From NCBI RefSeq assembly GCF_000785435.2, contig NZ_JTDB02000013.1:1-64000 (forward strand): a DNA stretch of 64,000 bases. The letters are read 5' to 3'. The translations under genes were made by a program, and so were the position numbers. The notes below the pieces were generated by a model. The model did not search any database. It worked only from the letters and a program-made list of their open reading frames with translations, and was not told the origin of the DNA. The DNA is from Paraburkholderia sacchari (GTDB lineage Bacteria > Pseudomonadota > Gammaproteobacteria > Burkholderiales > Burkholderiaceae). Shown piece by piece: positions 24,401 through 32,231 of the stretch. The number at the start of each line of letters is the position of its first letter. The first letter of the stretch is position 1.

Positions 24401-25264
24401 ATGAAGCACAAGAATGTAGCGCTGGTTGCGGCGTTGCTCGTGGGGGCTGCATCGGTCGCGTTGGCGGACAACGCGATACCGCTCGCGCTGCCGGCATCTA
24501 CCGCAGCCCAGTTGTCCGCCCCGACGGCGCCGAACGAAAGCGGCGCCCCCGTGCAGCAGGACGCTCAGGCCCAGCAGATCATTCGCGCGGCCGACCGCAT
24601 CCGCGCGCCGAACGAGTCGTTTCGCTACACCGTGAAGCTGAACGAGTTTCAGAGCGGCAAGAGCGTGATGCAGCAGACGCTCGACATCTCCATGCGCTTT
24701 TACAAGCCGGAGGAGCGTGCGAAGAAAGGCGACGCACGTGCGCTCGTGCGCTTTGTCGAGCCGGTCAAGGACAAGGGCAAGGCCATGCTGTCGGACTACG
24801 AAAAGATGTGGTATTACGCGCCGGATCTGCGCCGGCCGATACCGATCTCCAAGCAGCAGCGGCTCATTGGGCAGATCTCGAACGGCGACGTCGTTGCAGC
24901 GGATTTCGATTATTCGTATGTCTCGCAGTTGCAGGGCGAGGAGCCTTGCGGCAAGACGGTGTGCTATCGCCTCTCGTTGCAGCGGCGCTGGCCGTTCGTG
25001 ACGTACCCGAAGATCATGTACTGGGTCGAGAAGAATACGTTCTATCCGTGGCGGGCCGACTTCATGTCCGATTCCGGCGTGGTGATCAAGCGCTCGTATT
25101 ACAGCGACTATCGAACGGAGCTTGGGCAGATGCGTCCACATCGGATCATCGTCGAGGATTCGCTTCGTAAGGAAAACTATACGACCATGGATTATTCCGA
25201 TGTGCGTTTCGAGTCGCTGCCGGAAAGCTATTTCCAGGTCGACTACCTCATGCGGATGAACTGA
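24401..25264 (+). CDS. LolA-like outer-membrane lipid/lipoprotein carrier
   Basis: A 287-residue periplasmic protein with a signal peptide (MKHKNVALVAALLVGAASVALA, cleavage after ALA). The mature protein looks like the outer membrane lipoprotein-sorting family: RFYKPEERAKKGDARALVRFVEPVKDKGKAMLSDYEKMWYYAPDLRR near 95-145, then beta-rich text to the end with KIMYWVEKNTFYPWRADF. Related proteins are found in aryl polyene, flexirubin and RND lipid-export loci. It follows the SDR by ten bases. The expected role is to shuttle a hydrophobic product from the ABC permease to the outer membrane. Confidence 0.85.
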   Translation: MKHKNVALVAALLVGAASVALADNAIPLALPASTAAQLSAPTAPNESGAPVQQDAQAQQIIRAADRIRAPNESFRYTVKLNEFQSGKSVMQQTLDISMRFYKPEERAKKGDARALVRFVEPVKDKGKAMLSDYEKMWYYAPDLRRPIPISKQQRLIGQISNGDVVAADFDYSYVSQLQGEEPCGKTVCYRLSLQRRWPFVTYPKIMYWVEKNTFYPWRADFMSDSGVVIKRSYYSDYRTELGQMRPHRIIVEDSLRKENYTTMDYSDVRFESLPESYFQVDYLMRMN

Positions 25265-25304
25265 TCCGCCCGAGCCGCTGTGAACATGACATGACAGGAC
25301 AGAG

Positions 25305-26699
25305 ATGGGGAAGAACCGGGTTGCATTAACGTGTTTTGCCGCGCTGGGGGCACAGTGGTTCGCGACGCCGGCGCATGCGCTCGACTGCGCCTCCGCGCGC
25401 GGCTATGTGGGCCTCGAGGGCGTCGACACGTTCACGCGCGACAGCTTGTGGGGCGACGACGCGTTCCGCAGGAATTTCGCCTTCGATGGTTACGCCAGCG
25501 GAACGGTTTCGTGCCAGTTCTCCGGGCAGATCAGCGCGAAGGCAACGGCAGGCGCGCAGTACGCGGCGGGTACGGAAAATCCCGGCACGCTCGACGGCAA
25601 GAAGGACAGCGGTCTTGCCGTCCTCAACGAGGGGTACGTTACCTGGAAGCCCTCCGAGCAGATCTTCCTCGACGTCGGCAAGATCCAGCGCAATAACGGC
25701 AATCTGTTTTCGCAGAATCCGCTCGACGTGGTTCGCAATACGTCGGGAAATCTGCGTTCGACGCTCGTCAACAATGGCGACACGAACCGCTATGGGTTCT
25801 ACCGCGAAGGGTCGGTGGGCGTGGGCGCAACGGCTTACAACGACCACGGCACGATCGACCTCGCTTACTTGCCGAAGCTTGCGACCAATAACGACCAGGC
25901 GCAGTCCGCGGAAAAATGGAGCTCGCTCGAGCGCACCAACTCCAACAATCGCTTTTACGCGGCATACACGTCTTCGGCACTGAGCAATTTCAACCCCACC
26001 GTCGCGGCGGTGGTGGGCGACTACAACGTGCTCGGGCTGGGAACCAGCGGTTATTTGACGGACAACCTCATGCTGGGCGTGCAGGCGTCGGTCAGCAAGG
26101 GGCAGCGCTGGCGCCATTTGAACATGGCCAAGGCGGCGGCCATCCGCTCATATGAGAACGTCGGCGATCCTTTTTCAATCGACCGGACCGGCATGCGCAC
26201 CGATATTGCCGTTGGCCTGCGCTACACCGATTCCGAGCGCACGGAATACGGCATCGAGTACTACGGCCAGAGCCAGGGTTATAGCCGCAACGAATGGAAG
26301 AGCTACTTCGATACGGTCACGTTTATCAACGGTGGCTATGCAAAAGGCTTGCCACCGCCGGTTGCCAACAATCTGGCGTCGGGCTACGACCAATATTCGA
26401 GTCTCTTCGGCTCGGAGACGGATAACGCGAATCGCGGGGGCAACCTGCTCGGCAAGCATTATGCGACCGTCTTCGTCAGTTCGAAGAAGCAGGCGATTCG
26501 CAAGCTTGACTGGACCGCGTCGGCGACGGCGAATCTGGTCGACGGCAGTGCGTACGTCAACGCACGAGTGAGCACCTACGCAAGCAATCATGTCGAACTC
26601 TACACGGGCGTATCGATGAGTTTCGGATCAATGCGTTCTGAATTCGGGCAATTCGGCAGGAGAGGGTATGTTTATGCAGGAACGCGAATCATCGTATGA
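25305..26699 (+). CDS. Outer-membrane beta-barrel protein
   Basis: A 464-residue protein with a signal peptide ending near ATPAHA (residue about 25). The mature chain shows alternating polar/apolar strands throughout (for example GTVSCQFSGQISAKATAGAQY, AYVNARVSTYASNHVELYTGVSMSFGSM) and ends in a strand YVYAGTRIIV. This is consistent with an outer-membrane barrel; the last residue is Val and not the more usual Phe. I do not recognise a specific family. With the LolA-like carrier beside it, it may accept or export the product. It overlaps the next gene by 32 bases. Confidence 0.75.
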   Translation: MGKNRVALTCFAALGAQWFATPAHALDCASARGYVGLEGVDTFTRDSLWGDDAFRRNFAFDGYASGTVSCQFSGQISAKATAGAQYAAGTENPGTLDGKKDSGLAVLNEGYVTWKPSEQIFLDVGKIQRNNGNLFSQNPLDVVRNTSGNLRSTLVNNGDTNRYGFYREGSVGVGATAYNDHGTIDLAYLPKLATNNDQAQSAEKWSSLERTNSNNRFYAAYTSSALSNFNPTVAAVVGDYNVLGLGTSGYLTDNLMLGVQASVSKGQRWRHLNMAKAAAIRSYENVGDPFSIDRTGMRTDIAVGLRYTDSERTEYGIEYYGQSQGYSRNEWKSYFDTVTFINGGYAKGLPPPVANNLASGYDQYSSLFGSETDNANRGGNLLGKHYATVFVSSKKQAIRKLDWTASATANLVDGSAYVNARVSTYASNHVELYTGVSMSFGSMRSEFGQFGRRGYVYAGTRIIV

Positions 26700-27648
26700 G
26701 CGTGTGATCTCAGATCACGTTTTTCTGTTTCCGGGGCAGGGAAACCCGGCCATTGGCATGGGAGCCGAGGTATGCGACGCGTCGCCCGCCACGACCGCGG
26801 TGTGGGACTGCGCAAGCGACTTCTCCGGGGTCGACGTGCGCAAGCTGTGTCGCAGGGGGCCGATGACCAAACTTACGCGCACGCGCTTCCAGCAGCTTGC
26901 GGTGACCACGGTGAGCGTCGCGATGTTCGAGCGCCTGCGCGAGAGCATGGCGATTGAGCGGCCTGTTTTTGCCGGGCATAGCGCGGGCGAGTATGCCGCG
27001 CTCTATGCCGCGGGCGCCTTCGATATGCCAACGCTCTTCAAGGCGATTACCGCGCGCGCCAACCTGATGGAGGAAATGGCAGAGGCGAGCGACGGCGCGA
27101 TGTACGTCGTGAAAGGCATCGAGCGGTCCGCGCTGCAGCGTTTGCTCGACGAGGCGGGCGTTGGTGAACGCGTGCAGATCGCCAACGATAATTCACCGCG
27201 TCAGCAGGTGCTTTCCGGAACGGCATCGGACGTCAAGGCGATGATCGGAGAGGTGCAGCGCGGTGGTTACGACGTTGTGAAGCTGTCGGTCAATGGCGCG
27301 TGGCACAGCCATCTGATGGCGCCAGCCGTGCCGCGTTTGCGCGAGGCGCTTCGCGCGCTTGCGGTTCGCAAGCCCGTGCATCCGGTGTATATGAACCTGA
27401 GCGCCGGCCGCGAAGAGGACGTGGACGTCATCGTCGAAAACCTGTGCGGCCACCTGACTCAAACAGTGCGCTGGCGTGAAACGATGGATGCGATGCTCGC
27501 GCGCGGCTGCAAGCGTTTCGCCGAGATGGGGGCGAAAAAAATGCTCACGCACATGCTCGCGTCGCACTACGCCGTGGGCGCGCAGCTCGACATTTCGTGC
27601 TTCGACGACTGGTCCGCGCAATGCGAGCCAGCCGAGCCAGTTTGCTGA
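26668..27648 (+). CDS. Malonyl-CoA:ACP transacylase-like acyltransferase (FabD family)
   Basis: A 326-residue acyltransferase predicted to load malonyl units on the ACP. The family motifs are complete: FLFPGQGNPAIGMG near 19-32, the nucleophile Ser105 in GHSAGE, QQVLSG near 184, and the catalytic His213 in AWHSHLM. The Arg that binds the malonyl carboxylate is probably in ITARANLMEE near 131. The ATG at 26668 is supported by AGGAG five bases upstream even though it lies within the barrel gene. It completes the extender supply of the assembly line. Confidence 0.9.
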   Translation: MFMQERESSYERVISDHVFLFPGQGNPAIGMGAEVCDASPATTAVWDCASDFSGVDVRKLCRRGPMTKLTRTRFQQLAVTTVSVAMFERLRESMAIERPVFAGHSAGEYAALYAAGAFDMPTLFKAITARANLMEEMAEASDGAMYVVKGIERSALQRLLDEAGVGERVQIANDNSPRQQVLSGTASDVKAMIGEVQRGGYDVVKLSVNGAWHSHLMAPAVPRLREALRALAVRKPVHPVYMNLSAGREEDVDVIVENLCGHLTQTVRWRETMDAMLARGCKRFAEMGAKKMLTHMLASHYAVGAQLDISCFDDWSAQCEPAEPVC

Positions 27649-27659
27649 GCGAGGTTGCG

Positions 27660-28706
27660 ATGCTGCCGAGCTCTTCTGAATACATCAGGCGTCGCGTGAT
27701 GGCGACCGCCGCCGTGACTGCCGTGATCGGCACCGTACTGGTGTCTTCGCTGACGCGCAACGCACCTGGCCTCTCGATCGTGCAGGCGATTGCCGGGCTA
27801 GGCATGATTTCCGCGTCGGTTTTTTTTGCCATTGCCCGGGACAGTGGCGGCTATTGGTTCTACACGATTCGCGCCGGCAAAGTCTTCGATCAGAATCCGC
27901 AATGGCCGGCCGACAGCGAGGACAGGACGTGGCGCGGCGCGCTGATGCGAAGTCCCTGGCTGGCGGCGGCCGTGGGCTTTGCGTTTGCGGCGCTCAGTTG
28001 CGCGCTGGCGATGACGCTCGTTCCGCAGCATCTCGTTCTTTATGCCTGGTGCTACACCCTGGTGCTGCTGCCTGCCGCGACGGCGGGCTTTTCGCTTATG
28101 GCGGCGCATGCGGGGGCTCAGGATGCGCTGCGGATTCTCGGCGGCAAGTCCGCGTCGCCGTCGCCGCACCGCGCGCGGCGACTGATCACGGCCGATCTGT
28201 TTTTCGCTGTTGTCACCAATTTCGCGTTGGTGCTGCCAGTGCGGCACAAGCCCGCCTACTCGCTGGAGCACGGTTACGGCTACGCGCCGTTCGTGGTGGC
28301 CTTTGCAATCTTGCTGGTGATTGTGTGCGCGTTCATGATTGGCTTTGCGTCGCGGTCAAGGCGCGCCACTTTGACGGGCGAACTGCTGATGGGCAAAGCG
28401 GATGCCCGGTTCATCCGGCTCGCCGGAGCACCGAGCCGCTGGTTCGGCGTGTCCGCAATCGGTCGTTATACGCTCTATCTCGTATCCACCGTCATCTGGG
28501 CGGCGCTCGTATGCGCGGCATTCGAGAAGTGGGCGCCTGGGGCGGGCTTCGTGCCGCTTTATTGCGTTGCCCTCGTGCCGCTGGTGTTCATGTATGCGGG
28601 CGAGCGTTGCGTGTCGATGCACCGTGATCTGACTGAAGCCCGGGACGGCGAGCGTCGTGTGCTGTTGACGTTTAAAGACGTGAAACTGGCATTGCCCACG
28701 GATTAG
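27660..28706 (+). CDS. Polytopic membrane protein, unknown function
   Basis: A 348-residue integral membrane protein with about eight hydrophobic segments (for example 15-34, 40-60, 98-120, 124-146, 186-205, 216-240, 275-300, 306-325). No signature that I recognise. ATG at 27660 has GAGG seven bases upstream and lies 11 bases after the acyltransferase stop, so it is the last gene of the operon. By position it may be a flippase, an enzyme acting on a membrane lipid, or an accessory to export; none of these is shown by the sequence. Confidence 0.7.
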   Translation: MLPSSSEYIRRRVMATAAVTAVIGTVLVSSLTRNAPGLSIVQAIAGLGMISASVFFAIARDSGGYWFYTIRAGKVFDQNPQWPADSEDRTWRGALMRSPWLAAAVGFAFAALSCALAMTLVPQHLVLYAWCYTLVLLPAATAGFSLMAAHAGAQDALRILGGKSASPSPHRARRLITADLFFAVVTNFALVLPVRHKPAYSLEHGYGYAPFVVAFAILLVIVCAFMIGFASRSRRATLTGELLMGKADARFIRLAGAPSRWFGVSAIGRYTLYLVSTVIWAALVCAAFEKWAPGAGFVPLYCVALVPLVFMYAGERCVSMHRDLTEARDGERRVLLTFKDVKLALPTD

Positions 28707-28850
28707 CGTTGCCCGGCCGCGCGCGGGCCGCGTCGGGCCGCGCGACAGCCTGTCCCTCTGCCGCATGGCCAATGTCGCGGAGATTGGCGGTCGCGGCAGG
28801 TGGGGGTTGGTAAAATGCGGCAACCCCGCCTCATCACGTGTGCCGCCTTC

Positions 28851-30698
28851 ATGTCCCGTTCCCTCGAAATTCTCAACGAAGTCTTCGGTTATCCCGCCTT
28901 TAGAGGGCAGCAAGCCGAGATCGTCGAGCATGTCGCAGCGGGCGGCGATTCCCTGGTGCTCATGCCCACGGGCGGCGGCAAGTCCCTCTGCTATCAGATC
29001 CCGGCGCTCGTTCGCCACGAGGCGGGCCACGGCGCCGGCATCGTGGTGTCGCCGCTCATCGCGCTCATGCAGGACCAGGTGGCCGCGCTCACCGAAGTTG
29101 GTGTGCGCGCGGCGTATCTGAATTCCACGCTCACCGGCGCCGAGGCCGCCGCTACCGAGCGCGCACTGCGCGAGGGCGACATCGATCTGCTCTATGTTGC
29201 GCCCGAGCGGCTCATGACGCCGCGTTTTCTCGATCTGCTCGAGCGCGCGCGCATCGGCCTCTTTGCGATCGACGAGGCGCACTGCGTGTCGCAATGGGGG
29301 CACGACTTCCGGCCCGAGTACATTCAGCTCTCGATCCTGCACGAGCGTTTCCCCGATGTGCCGCGCATCGCGCTTACCGCTACCGCGGACGCGATCACGC
29401 GCGACGAGATCGTGCACCGGCTCGCGCTCGACGACGCCCGCATCTTCGTATCGAGCTTTGACCGGCCGAATATCCGCTACCGCATCGTCGAGAAGGACAA
29501 CGCGCGCACGCAACTGCTCGATTTCATCCGCGCGGAACATATGCGTGCGGACGGTACGACCGATGCCGGTGTCGTCTATTGCCTCTCGCGCCGCAAGGTG
29601 GAGGAGACCGCGGAGTGGCTGAAGGGGCACGGCGTGCGCGCGTTGCCGTACCACGCCGGAATGGAGTTCGAGGTGCGCCAGAAGCACCAGGAAATTTTCC
29701 AGCGCGAGGAAGGCGTGGTCATGTGCGCGACCATCGCGTTCGGCATGGGCATCGACAAGCCGGACGTGCGTTTCGTCGCGCACCTCGACCTGCCCAAGAG
29801 CGTGGAAGGCTATTACCAGGAAACCGGGCGCGCGGGCCGTGACGGGCTGGCGGCCAATGCGTGGATGGCCTACGGCCTCGGCGACGTCGTGCAGCAGCGC
29901 AAGATGATCGACGAGTCTGACGCCGACGAGCAGCACAAGCGGGTCCAGACGGGCAAGCTCGACGCGCTGCTTGGCCTGTGCGAGACCGCAACGTGCCGGC
30001 GCGTGCGCCTGCTCGCGTACTTCGGCGAGGCGAGCAAGCCCTGCGGCAACTGCGACACCTGTATCGAGCCGCCGGCCACGTGGGACGCCACGCGCGAGGC
30101 GCAGATGGCGCTTTCGTGTGTTTTTCGTGCGCAGCGCGCGAGCGGCTTTAACTTCGGCGCCGGCCATCTGATCGACATTCTGCGCGGCAACCGCAACGAG
30201 AAGATCATGCAGCGCGGGCACGAGAAAATTTCGACGTTCGGCATCGGTTCGGCGCTTTCTGAAGCCGAATGGCGTGCGATTTTCCGGCAACTGGTGGCGT
30301 TCGGCTATCTCACCGTCGATCACGACGGCTTTGGCGCGCTCGTGCTGACCGAGGCAAGCAAGCCCGTGCTCAAGGGTGAGCAGCAGGTCACGATGCGCCG
30401 CTACGTGAAGCCCACACGCACCCGCACCTCGTCGAGCCGCACCAGCGAGCGCGCCGATCCGACCCTCGGCATGAGCCCGCGCCAGCGCGCGCGCTGGGAG
30501 CGCCTGCGGCTATGGCGCACCGATACCGCGAAGAGCGAGGGCGTGCCCGCCTACGTGATCTTTCACGACGCCACGCTGGCGGAGATCGCCCGCAACGGCC
30601 CCGAGTCGGTCGACGAATTGCGCGATATTCCGGGTATCGGCGCGCGCAAGCTCGAGCGTTTCGGCGAGGAGCTGGTCGAGGTCGTCGGCGACGATTGA
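28851..30698 (+). CDS. recQ: ATP-dependent DNA helicase RecQ
   Basis: A 3'-5' helicase of 615 residues acting in recombination and repair. Visible are the Walker A TGGGKSLCYQIPAL near 43-56, DEAH box with IDEAHCVSQWGHDFRPEY near 138-155, helicase motif VI QETGRAGRDG near 323, the zinc-binding cysteines in CGNCDTC near 398-404, the winged helix, and a C-terminal HRDC domain. ATG at 28851 gives the usual N-terminus SRSLEILNEVFGYPAFRGQQ. As I recall it, recQ normally follows rpoC directly in Burkholderia, so the accessory operon splits that pair here. Confidence 0.97.
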   Translation: MSRSLEILNEVFGYPAFRGQQAEIVEHVAAGGDSLVLMPTGGGKSLCYQIPALVRHEAGHGAGIVVSPLIALMQDQVAALTEVGVRAAYLNSTLTGAEAAATERALREGDIDLLYVAPERLMTPRFLDLLERARIGLFAIDEAHCVSQWGHDFRPEYIQLSILHERFPDVPRIALTATADAITRDEIVHRLALDDARIFVSSFDRPNIRYRIVEKDNARTQLLDFIRAEHMRADGTTDAGVVYCLSRRKVEETAEWLKGHGVRALPYHAGMEFEVRQKHQEIFQREEGVVMCATIAFGMGIDKPDVRFVAHLDLPKSVEGYYQETGRAGRDGLAANAWMAYGLGDVVQQRKMIDESDADEQHKRVQTGKLDALLGLCETATCRRVRLLAYFGEASKPCGNCDTCIEPPATWDATREAQMALSCVFRAQRASGFNFGAGHLIDILRGNRNEKIMQRGHEKISTFGIGSALSEAEWRAIFRQLVAFGYLTVDHDGFGALVLTEASKPVLKGEQQVTMRRYVKPTRTRTSSSRTSERADPTLGMSPRQRARWERLRLWRTDTAKSEGVPAYVIFHDATLAEIARNGPESVDELRDIPGIGARKLERFGEELVEVVGDD

Positions 30699-30823
30699 GC
30701 GCGCGGGTGGGGCGGCACATCGCCGCGCCATCGGTCCGGCGAGCTTGCTGCGTCGCTTCCCGCGTCGCTTCCTGTGTGTCACGCAACCGCCACATTCTCC
30801 GTCGTCCGAAATGTCGCAAGCCA

Positions 30824-30853
30824 TTGACTCGCTTGGCATTTTCGGATTATTAT
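30824..30853 (+). promoter_or_regulatory. Sigma70-type promoter of the rpsL (str) operon
   Basis: TTGACT at 30824-30829 and TATTAT at 30848-30853 are 18 bases apart, the best promoter match in the 347-base gap between recQ and rpsL. It would give a leader of about 185 bases before rpsL. The rest of the gap holds no gene. Confidence 0.65.
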
Positions 30854-30904
30854 GCTGGGCTCCGGTTTCTGGGGTGCTTTCGCACGCCGGTCGTGGTGAC
30901 GAAA

Positions 30905-30921
30905 TCTCACCAGTGGTGAGA
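30905..30921 (+). repeat. 17-base palindrome in the rpsL leader
   Basis: Arms TCTCACCA and TGGTGAGA face each other about one central G. It lies about 50 bases after the -10 element, so it could act as a hairpin in the leader RNA or as a DNA operator. Confidence 0.5.
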
Positions 30922-31045
30922 ATCTCGCATCGGCTGATCGGCGCAAAAACGCCTCTCATTTTCAGAATCCGGAGTTCGATACGCATGGTTTTCCGCTTTG
31001 CCCGGGAATAAATGCGTCGATTTTGTTCAATTTCAGGAATAAACA

Positions 31046-31426
31046 ATGCCAACCATCAATCAACTGGTTCGCAAAGGCCGCGCTTCGGAAGCTACGAAGA
31101 GCAAGTCGCCGGCCCTGCAGGACTGCCCGCAGCGTCGCGGCGTGTGCACCCGTGTGTACACGACGACGCCGAAGAAGCCGAACTCGGCACTTCGTAAAGT
31201 CGCCAAGGTTCGTCTGACGAACGGCTTCGAAGTCATTTCGTACATCGGCGGTGAAGGCCACAACCTGCAGGAACACTCGGTTGTGCTGATCCGCGGCGGC
31301 CGTGTGAAGGACTTGCCGGGTGTGCGTTACCACATGGTTCGCGGCTCGCTGGATACCCAGGGCGTCAAGGATCGTAAGCAGGCTCGTTCGAAGTACGGCG
31401 CAAAGCGCGCGAAGGCTGCGAAGTAA
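31046..31426 (+). CDS. rpsL: 30S ribosomal protein S12
   Basis: S12 sits at the decoding centre and controls fidelity. The 126-residue protein begins PTINQLVRKGR and has both decoding loops, TPKKPNSALRKVAKVRL and PGVRYH; the lysines at the streptomycin-resistance positions look wild type. It is the first gene of the str operon. It is followed by a 185-base spacer, the position where S7 represses its operon in E. coli. Confidence 0.98.
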   Translation: MPTINQLVRKGRASEATKSKSPALQDCPQRRGVCTRVYTTTPKKPNSALRKVAKVRLTNGFEVISYIGGEGHNLQEHSVVLIRGGRVKDLPGVRYHMVRGSLDTQGVKDRKQARSKYGAKRAKAAK

Positions 31427-31611
31427 GAGTCAAGTGTCGTCGTGCTCGCGAGAGTGCCGGCGATAAAAGCGACAGGTGCCGGATTGGCCGGTGCTGTCGA
31501 GTAAGTGGTCACCCGACCAGGCTGGTAAGTCGTGAGATGAATCGGGTTAGTTGGTGGCCGCGGAGCGTTGGGTTCACTCCACGCTTCAACTGAAAAGTTA
31601 AAGGAAGAAAC

Positions 31612-32082
31612 ATGCCGCGTCGTCGCGAAGTCCCCAAGCGGGAAGTGTTGCCGGATCCGAAGTTCGGCAACGTTGATGTAGCCAAGTTCATGAACGTGCT
31701 GATGCTCTCCGGCAAGAAGTCGGTTGCCGAGCGTATCGTGTACGGCGCTTTCGAGCAGATCCAGACCAAGGGTGGCAAGGACCCGCTGGAAGTGTTTACT
31801 GTTGCGCTCAACAACGTGAAGCCGGTGGTGGAAGTGAAGAGCCGCCGCGTTGGTGGTGCGAACTATCAGGTTCCGGTCGAAGTGCGCCCCTCGCGTCGTA
31901 TGGCATTGGCGATGCGTTGGCTGCGTGAAGCCGCGAAGAAGCGCAGCGAGAAGTCGATGGCCCTGCGTCTGGCAGGTGAACTCTCCGAAGCGGCCGAAGG
32001 CCGTGGCGGCGCGATGAAGAAGCGCGACGAAGTTCACCGGATGGCAGAAGCGAACAAGGCGTTCTCGCACTTCCGCTTCTAA
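31612..32082 (+). CDS. rpsG: 30S ribosomal protein S7
   Basis: S7 starts assembly of the 30S head by binding the 3' domain of 16S rRNA. The 156-residue protein opens PRRREVPKREVLPDPKFG and contains GGANYQVPVEVRP in the beta-ribbon. RBS AAAGGAAG is near the ATG. Two hairpins lie between it and fusA. Confidence 0.98.
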   Translation: MPRRREVPKREVLPDPKFGNVDVAKFMNVLMLSGKKSVAERIVYGAFEQIQTKGGKDPLEVFTVALNNVKPVVEVKSRRVGGANYQVPVEVRPSRRMALAMRWLREAAKKRSEKSMALRLAGELSEAAEGRGGAMKKRDEVHRMAEANKAFSHFRF

Positions 32083-32126
32083 GAGAAAGCCCCTACCGGG
32101 GTTTGCTCAAAAAGCGGAAAAAAATC

Positions 32127-32161
32127 CGGGCGGGTGCGCTTATCGAGCGCCTCGCCCGTTT
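32127..32161 (+). terminator. Attenuator-like hairpin between rpsG and fusA
   Basis: An interrupted GC-rich stem (six pairs, small internal loop, four pairs) spans 32127-32158 and is followed by only three T residues. A smaller CCCC/GGGG hairpin precedes it at about 32090-32101. Partial termination is plausible, since fusA must still be transcribed. Confidence 0.45.
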
Positions 32162-32231
32162 GTGTTCAGACGCGTTGGGAACGATCCGGTCGGGATCGAC
32201 TCCGGCGCGCACCTCCCCATAGAGGATCAAA

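Noticed and set aside
13764..28706. Assignment as an aryl polyene cluster
   Set aside because: No ammonia lyase, aryl-CoA ligase, MMPL exporter, glycosyltransferase or second dehydratase is present; only the core logic is shared.
28707..28850. Upstream in-frame extension of recQ
   Set aside because: The added residues do not fit the RecQ N-terminus; the ATG at 28851 gives the family start.
12700..28850. Mobile-element origin of the accessory operon
   Set aside because: No transposase, integrase, phage gene, tRNA or flanking repeat was found at either end, so a mobile element cannot be annotated.
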